DNA of 64,000 bases, taken from JBGSIC01 sp041751875 (GTDB lineage Bacteria; Bdellovibrionota; FAC87; UBA2466; JACKAF01). Positions 59,303 through 64,000 of the stretch are shown piece by piece. The stretch is taken from positions 186,001 through 250,000 of the forward strand of contig JBGSIC010000004.1 of assembly GCA_041751875.1 (NCBI GenBank), given 5' to 3'. Each line of letters begins with the position of its first letter. Position 1 is the stretch's first letter. A program made the translations under genes and the position numbers. The notes under the pieces were generated by a model that was not told the origin of the DNA, ran no database searches, and saw only the letters and a program-made list of their open reading frames with translations.

Positions 59303-59351
59303 ATTATAGTTAAAGTAGATTTTAGAGGCAACAGAATATTCTGGAATATTC
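59303..59351 (-). promoter_or_regulatory. Promoter and tandem palindromic operators of the HTH module
   Basis: On the minus strand: TTGCCT (complement of 59326-59331), 17-base spacer, TATAAT (complement of 59303-59308). Directly upstream lie two GAATATTC palindromes at 59334-59341 and 59344-59351, ten bases apart (one helical turn), as expected for a dimeric HTH protein. Autoregulation inferred. Confidence 0.78.
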
Positions 59352-59374
59352 TATTCTCCGGTCTTTTCGGGGCC

Positions 59375-60343
59375 TTACCCATTCTCCCCGTCCCTACTCT
59401 CAACCGGAAGAATCCGGTACTGAGTCCCCTCCCGCCCTTTGACCGAAATCATCTCCGAAAGAAGGCGTTGGTGTCCCTTTCGCTCCAGAAACACCACGCC
59501 ATCAATGACCCTTCCGATGAGATCCCCCACAAGATCGGCTGCCAGGCCTTTTTGGGAAAACCGCACCAGGGTTTCAAGGCGTTTGAGTCCGTCCAAGGCG
59601 GAATTAGCATGAAGCGTGCAAAGCGAGCCGCGGTGACCGGTGTTAAGTGCGAGAAGCATTTCTAGGGCTTCGTCGCCTCGCACTTCTCCCACTACAAGCC
59701 TATCGGGCCGCATGCGAAGACAATTGCGAATAAGAGTTTTTAAAGTAACGCACCCCTTACCTTCCACATTGGCGGCTCTTGCTTCTAGAAACACCACATG
59801 CGGGTGGTCCACGCGCAGTTCACGCGATTCTTCGACAACCACAAGGCGCTCATAAGAAGAGGCCTCTTCGAGAAGACGGGCAAGAAGCGTGGTTTTCCCG
59901 GAGCCCGTTCCGCCCACAATGAGCAAAGTTTTTTGTTCGCGTACTTGTTCGCGCAGCCACTTCACTTCAAACGCACTTCCAAAAGAATCCAGCGAGGTAT
60001 CTGCTTTCCCTCGAAATTTACGAATACTAATAAGGGGACCAAAGGGGGCAAGCGGGGGCGCGATAAGATGAAAGCGACTGCCATCTAGAATGCGACCGTC
60101 CATAAAGGGATGTGCGGCATCAAGATGCTTGCCGATGGGAATCGTTAAGCGTTCGACAAAATCTTCCACCGCCCTTTGCGTGGAAAAGGGATTGGGTAAA
60201 ACCTGTAGTCCTTCTTTTCCGTCCACATAGGCACTCACACATCCGTTGATAAGAATGTCGGTGATACTTTCCGTTTCCATGTAAGGGATGAGCTCTTTGG
60301 CCGGGCCTTGGAACTGGCTGTGCCAATGCGCTTCACTTCTCAC
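59375..60343 (-). CDS. CpaF/TadA-like secretion ATPase
   Basis: 322 residues. Type II/IV secretion ATPase of the Flp/Tad group: N-terminal LIPYMETESITDILINGC, Walker A IVGGTGSGKTTLLARLL, Asp box VVVEESRELRVDHPHVV, Walker B RPDRLVVGEVRGDEALEML, His box GSLCTLHANSALDGL. Powers pilus assembly or retraction at the inner membrane. Shorter than many CpaF (about 430-480), lacking most of the N-terminal extension. Overlaps the secretin gene by four bases. No TadB/TadC follows. Confidence 0.9.
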   Translation of the reverse strand: MRSEAHWHSQFQGPAKELIPYMETESITDILINGCVSAYVDGKEGLQVLPNPFSTQRAVEDFVERLTIPIGKHLDAAHPFMDGRILDGSRFHLIAPPLAPFGPLISIRKFRGKADTSLDSFGSAFEVKWLREQVREQKTLLIVGGTGSGKTTLLARLLEEASSYERLVVVEESRELRVDHPHVVFLEARAANVEGKGCVTLKTLIRNCLRMRPDRLVVGEVRGDEALEMLLALNTGHRGSLCTLHANSALDGLKRLETLVRFSQKGLAADLVGDLIGRVIDGVVFLERKGHQRLLSEMISVKGREGTQYRILPVESRDGENG

Positions 60344-61335
60344 TGGAAATGCTCTCGGGTTTCTTGGACGCGCTCTGCTTCTTGTCCGGGTTCCATTAGG
60401 TCGAATGTCATCGCCATGACGAGTTCGGAGGAATGAGATTCGGAACCCTTTTGCTGGAAAAGAAGGCGCCCCACGACCGGAATTTCAGACAGAATGGAAA
60501 CACGATGGGAATTTTCCATTTTAGCTTGGCGATTGAGACCAGAAAGCACGAGGCTTTCGCCTTCTCGTGCGGTAATTTTGGTGTCCAGTGTGCGCCGGTT
60601 GACCGAAGGCACATCGCCTTTTTCGGTCCCGGGTTCACTCATTTCAATAACGACGTGGGAGCGGATATTGAGGCCATCGATACTTTGGGGAGAGAGTTTT
60701 ACGGTAAGGCCGTATTTTTTCCAGTCCACTCGCCTTTGCAGATAGCCGTTTCCTCCTTGAGAGGTCATCACGGGAAATTCCCCGCCAGAATGGAAGGTAG
60801 CGGTTTCCCCTAAACGCACATAAAGCTCAGGGCGCGCAATGCGTTTGGCCCAGCCTTCTTCGACTCCTTGGCGAATCCATCCCGGTGCGGAATCAAATTG
60901 GAAGGCGTAGTTCAGCCCACTGGCTGCGGCTCCCGCCCACCCGGTACCGCGCGTGCCCCATTCAATGGCATTGGGCCAGCGGATACCCAGTTCTTCGTTA
61001 TGTTTTTCATCCATCTCGAAGAATTCTAAGAGCGCCCGTACTAGGTCGGGTTTTTCTCCCGCGCCTTCCCACGAGGAATCCACCACATTTAGTCGGTACA
61101 CCCGCTGCGACTCTTCGCCTTTTACCCACACATGCAACACGGTTTGGCCAATGGCTTTGCCTAAAAGGAGAAGCTCGTTAGGCGGGATGGCTTTGGCGCG
61201 GGCAATCTTGCCGTCGGCCACAGCGACTCGCTTTAAGCCTGGCAAAGTCAGTACACGGCTGCCCCCTTTTTCTAGGCGCAACACCTGCGCCGAAAGGGGC
61301 GCACCAAAACAAAGAAGCAAAACCAAAAGACGCAT
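60340..61335 (-). CDS. CpaC/RcpA-like pilus secretin, short
   Basis: 331 residues with a signal peptide (LLVLLLCFGAPLSAQ). N-terminal domain with BON-like or pilus-secretin features (SRVLTLPGLKRVAVADGKIA, LLLLGKAIGQTVLHVW), then the secretin core from about 180 (TATFHSGGEFPVMTSQ, YGLTVKLSPQSIDG, LDTKITAREGESLVLSGL, EIPVVGRLLFQ). Forms an outer-membrane ring for Flp/Tad-type pili. Coupled to the CpaF-like ATPase. Confidence 0.88.
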   Translation of the reverse strand: MRLLVLLLCFGAPLSAQVLRLEKGGSRVLTLPGLKRVAVADGKIARAKAIPPNELLLLGKAIGQTVLHVWVKGEESQRVYRLNVVDSSWEGAGEKPDLVRALLEFFEMDEKHNEELGIRWPNAIEWGTRGTGWAGAAASGLNYAFQFDSAPGWIRQGVEEGWAKRIARPELYVRLGETATFHSGGEFPVMTSQGGNGYLQRRVDWKKYGLTVKLSPQSIDGLNIRSHVVIEMSEPGTEKGDVPSVNRRTLDTKITAREGESLVLSGLNRQAKMENSHRVSILSEIPVVGRLLFQQKGSESHSSELVMAMTFDLMEPGQEAERVQETREHFQ

Positions 61336-61414
61336 GAATGCATAGTGAGCAAAAGGAGGGCCAGAAAAATACGCAGGAAAGTTTAGTCGGAGGTTCGGTT
61401 AACGGACGAAAGAA

Positions 61415-61990
61415 CTAGAATGAGCCTTCAGAGTTTTCCAAAATCCACTTCAAGCGGTCGGGAGTTTCCGCAGTGGGTTCGCTTAAATTCTCTAGGCTCA
61501 CAAGCAGCGGGCGCAGCGAAAGAACAAATTCTTCTGTTTCTTCTGAGACCTGCTTTGCGCCGCGGAAGCGCAAGACGATATCAGACGCGGAGGAATGATA
61601 GTTCCCACCATGCAGCAGCCGCGCGCTTTTGGTCGATTGGCAGTGCGAGCCGAGCACGACTTCCACAGTATGGTATTCGCCGGGAGGAATGCGTCTTAAC
61701 GTACCCAAATCAGTGCCCGTCGCATCGGCCAGGATCTCGCGATCTAAAGGCACGGCCACGCGCACGGGAGTCGTTCCCCGCTCAAGCGAGTAGAGAACAA
61801 ACTCACGTACGCAGAGGCCTAAATCATGCGACGCCAAGCCATCGGCTTCGAAAGCCGAAAAGCTCAACTGCACATTCGACTGCGCCACCAAAGCACCGTC
61901 CCATAAATGCCTCTCAGCAGTCGTATCCACGCCGCAGCCCACGAGAGCCAACAGGGCTGCAACCAACACTACTTTTTTAAGGGGCGTCAT
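61415..61990 (-). CDS. Lipoprotein, unknown, possibly DUF4382-like
   Basis: 191 residues with lipobox LLALVGC (Cys about 19). Mature domain predicted as a beta sandwich (VQLSFSAFEADGL; LRRIPPGEYHTVEVVLGSHC). The IPPGEY turn recalls DUF4382 lipoproteins, but this is a weak match. 79 bp upstream of the secretin gene on the same strand; a pilus-associated role is possible. Confidence 0.65.
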   Translation of the reverse strand: MTPLKKVVLVAALLALVGCGVDTTAERHLWDGALVAQSNVQLSFSAFEADGLASHDLGLCVREFVLYSLERGTTPVRVAVPLDREILADATGTDLGTLRRIPPGEYHTVEVVLGSHCQSTKSARLLHGGNYHSSASDIVLRFRGAKQVSEETEEFVLSLRPLLVSLENLSEPTAETPDRLKWILENSEGSF

Positions 61991-62063
61991 ATGGCGCCGT
62001 CACCTATGTAATTGAGGAAGGGCGATTCGTTGCGGGACGAAAGCACCACGATCCTCAAACTGT

Positions 62064-62846
62064 TTAAATCTCGATATCGAGGTTCAGGTTGTTGCTCACG
62101 TTGATAATCCAGTTGCGGTTGTCAGTTCGATCCAAGCTCACATAATCCGAAAACGTATAGCTGCTGTTGTAACCACCGGCGTGTGCAACGCCGATAACTT
62201 GCAACTCACCGCCCACGGTTTTAAACATGGGGCCGCCCGAGTCGCCGAAGCAGGAGCCCGCGCGATTGGAAGGTCCAAGGATCCCACGGACTCCGGCTCC
62301 AGTATTTAGGGGGGTGATCAACTCAATATAGTCGCTGACATCGTATACTACGTTCGTACCCGTGCGCTTTACGCCCGAGCCCGTGCGTCGCGCGATATCA
62401 TTGCAACCAAAACCGACTAAGCGAACTTCTTCACCTGAACCAATGTTATCCGTAATGGTCGACACATGGCCGAGCGAAGGATCCGCTACGTTCGAAGCAA
62501 AATACAAAATAGAAATATCGTTCGGGTCATCAACAATGCCAGGGCCCATGTTGATGCGGTTTGAAGTGTAGAAGATTCCGAATGACGTGATTACCGTATA
62601 GGTTCCTGCAAGCTGCGTGCAGTGAGCCGCTGTGAGAACCGCGCGACGGCTAACGAATGTGCCCGTGCACATTCCATAACCACCAGGTGCGATTACTTTC
62701 ACAACCGACGGATACTCACCCGTCATCGCCACTGATTCGCCGCTCGGAGAAGGAAGAGAGCTAAGGCTTCTGTCCCCACAACCAACGGACAACATCACAG
62801 ACAAAATGATAGCGCTTGCGCGCAAACAACTACGTACCACAGACAT
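62064..62846 (-). CDS. Trypsin-like serine protease, lipoprotein
   Basis: About 260 residues from the ATG at 62844-62846; the frame is open upstream but without a plausible signal. Signal and lipobox ASAIILSVMLSVGC. Chymotrypsin-fold (S1) triad: His in LTAAHC, Asp in DPNDISILYF, Ser in CFGDSGGPM. No zymogen propeptide of the eukaryotic type is clear, but VMTGEYPSVVKV-like residues precede the first strand. Anchored to the envelope, it may degrade external or periplasmic protein. Single gene. Confidence 0.88.
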   Translation of the reverse strand: MSVVRSCLRASAIILSVMLSVGCGDRSLSSLPSPSGESVAMTGEYPSVVKVIAPGGYGMCTGTFVSRRAVLTAAHCTQLAGTYTVITSFGIFYTSNRINMGPGIVDDPNDISILYFASNVADPSLGHVSTITDNIGSGEEVRLVGFGCNDIARRTGSGVKRTGTNVVYDVSDYIELITPLNTGAGVRGILGPSNRAGSCFGDSGGPMFKTVGGELQVIGVAHAGGYNSSYTFSDYVSLDRTDNRNWIINVSNNLNLDIEI

Positions 62847-63322
62847 ACCACCGCCCCAAGTATTGACCCCGAAACCTACACCCCAAAGAAATGCAACGGC
62901 GGTGCCGTGTTTTGGCTCCTCGGGCAATGGATTGAAAGGAGACCAGTATTTCTACTTTTGTCGAAAGTTTCGACAGGCGTGAGCTTTGTGATCACTGTTC
63001 AATATTTTCTACAACCATTGCTCCACAATTTAGAAAGGCAGGCATTTCAGAGGCTTAGACCCATGAGGCTTAGACACAGGAGCCATTTCGAGGCTAATCG
63101 GGGTTCAACTCGGCTAAATGAAAGCGTATTTAGACGTTTCCCGCACAATCTCGTAAAGGCCGTGCACATCTACGCAGGGACCATCCCGCTTCACATTTGG
63201 AAGCATTCGCTCCTTATATATAGGAGAGAACGGGAGCTAAGCGGCAGTCACATTCCCCGTTTCATATGATTGGTCCGGTTTTTGGACTCGCAAAGATTGT
63301 GCTACAGTACGGAACTTTCGAT
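62847..63322. other. 476-bp intergenic region before tRNA-Arg
   Basis: No convincing gene: the open frames here are short, unbiased and lack ribosome sites. An AT-rich stretch (CTTATATATAGG at about 63213-63224) and TTGTGCTACAGTAC at about 63297-63310 could hold promoter elements for the tRNA. Nothing else recognised. Confidence 0.4.
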
Positions 63323-63394
63323 GTCCCCATAGTTAAATGGATATAACGAGGGATTCCTAATCCCTAGTTCCAAGTTCGATTCTTGGTGGGGGCA
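63323..63394 (+). tRNA. tRNA-Arg (anticodon CCU)
   Basis: Cloverleaf: acceptor GTCCCCA (63323-63329) with TGGGGGC (63387-63393, one G-U); D arm GTTAAATGGATATAAC; anticodon stem AGGGA / TCCCT with loop TTCCTAA, anticodon CCT at 63356-63358; T arm CCAAG-TTCGATT-CTTGG; discriminator A at 63394. CCA is not encoded. Reads AGG codons. Confidence 0.95.
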
Positions 63395-63437
63395 ATATCA
63401 GCGTGCGCTTTTATGGCAATCGCTTTAGCGAGACCCG

Positions 63438-64000
63438 ATGCCCGTACGAGAAAAAGTCCGCTGTGGTTGGGCAAAAGACCCCCTCCACGCCGTTTACCAC
63501 GACAAGGAATGGGGTCGCCCCGTTCACGACGACCAGGTGCTATTCGAGTTTCTGATTCTAGAAGGCGCTCAGGCTGGTCTTTCGTGGCACACCATTCTTC
63601 AGAAGCGAGAAAACTACCGCAAAGCTTTCGCGAACTTCGATCCGAAAAAAGTAGCGCGCTTTAGTAAAGCTAAGGAGGCGACCCTCCTTAGAAACGAAGG
63701 GATTGTCCGCAACCGCCTCAAGATAAATTCCTCCGTTACCAATGCGCAGGCTTTTTTAGCTGTGCAAAAAGAGTTTGGGAGCTTTGATAAATTTATTTGG
63801 GGTTTCGTGGGGGGAAAGCCGCTCATAGGAAAAAGAAAAACCCTCAAAGACATTCCGGCGCAAAGCGAGGAATCCGACGAAATGAGTCGTGTTTTAAAGA
63901 AGCGAGGCTTTCGCTTCGTGGGCTCCACGATTTGTTATGCGTTCATGCAAGCTTGTGGGTTGGTGAACGACCACGTGTCGAGCTGTTTTTTGGCGCCTAA
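63438..64000 (+). CDS. tag: DNA-3-methyladenine glycosylase I, 3' end outside the window
   Basis: Removes 3-methyladenine from alkylated DNA. The frame runs from ATG 63438 with no stop to the window end (187 complete codons), so only the extreme C-terminus is missing. Tag signatures: VRCGWAKDPLHAVYHDKEWG, FEFLILEGAQAGLSWHTIL, GIVRNRLKINS, RGFRFVGSTICYAFMQA and GLVNDHVSSC, the Cys/His residues of the zinc site. It begins 43 bp after tRNA-Arg. Confidence 0.95.
   Translation, partial: MPVREKVRCGWAKDPLHAVYHDKEWGRPVHDDQVLFEFLILEGAQAGLSWHTILQKRENYRKAFANFDPKKVARFSKAKEATLLRNEGIVRNRLKINSSVTNAQAFLAVQKEFGSFDKFIWGFVGGKPLIGKRKTLKDIPAQSEESDEMSRVLKKRGFRFVGSTICYAFMQACGLVNDHVSSCFLAP

Noticed and set aside
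62907..63269. 120-residue plus-strand ORF before the tRNA
   Set aside because: No ribosome site, no domain, and composition unlike neighbouring genes; treated as noncoding.

Overview
The window is chromosomal DNA of a Gram-negative (diderm), flagellated bacterium of roughly 50% GC. Support: several lipoprotein lipoboxes and outer-membrane beta-barrel proteins; a MurE with the DNPR motif of diaminopimelate peptidoglycan; flagellin/cap genes behind a sigma-28 promoter; a Wzx/Wzy/Wzc-type surface polysaccharide locus; and the gene order rpmE-prfA-prmC-murA. Tandem DUF507 genes and the mix of secreted hydrolases suggest a Bdellovibrionota-like or former deltaproteobacterial lineage. That placement is inference, since there is no rRNA gene here.

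Layout. 1-4 kb: end of an acyl-CoA synthetase, an Hsp20 gene with a possible RNA thermometer, and a secreted PLD-like protein with a Cys-rich lipoprotein. 4.1-7.8 kb: a free-standing reverse transcriptase translationally coupled to a large polytopic membrane protein, preceded by a hairpin-rich leader. This is the best candidate for an undescribed system. 7.8-13.4 kb: murE-murF-mraY-murD on the minus strand. 13.6-15.3 kb: an outer-membrane protein and two tandem paralogous small secreted proteins with twin terminators. 15.4-21.1 kb: flagellar block (fliC, unknown ORF, fliD, fliS, FliT-like, TPR protein, unknown). 21.1-24.5 kb: rsmH-ftsL-ftsI on the plus strand, so the dcw cluster is split and rearranged around the flagellar block.

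24.5-36.7 kb: envelope genes (secreted small proteins, vWA lipoprotein, short sugar phosphotransferase, TPR protein, OM barrels, DUF507 pair, PBP1-type synthase, HEAT-repeat/lipase protein). 36.9-52.9 kb: polysaccharide locus. A plus-strand arm (4,6-dehydratase, flippase, glucuronyl C5-epimerase) converges on a long minus-strand arm (Wzy-like polymerase, GalE, GT4, aminotransferase, PglC-like initiating transferase, methyltransferase, E1alpha/E1beta pair). Divergent from the latter is a Wzc-like tyrosine kinase plus SLBB protein behind a leader with an intrinsic terminator. Together these could make an amino- and uronic-acid-containing repeat unit on undecaprenyl phosphate, flip it, polymerise it and export it.

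52.9-64 kb: GNAT acetyltransferase, murA-prmC-prfA-rpmE operon, a lone glycosyltransferase, a toxin-antitoxin-like pair with its own promoter and operators, a CpaC/CpaF pair, a lipoprotein, a trypsin-like lipoprotein, tRNA-Arg(CCU) and the start of tag. Two intergenic inverted-repeat families (arms GGAAAGGTGCC and GTCATTGCGAG) recur at several loci and twice lie next to each other. No rRNA, CRISPR array or transposase gene was seen.
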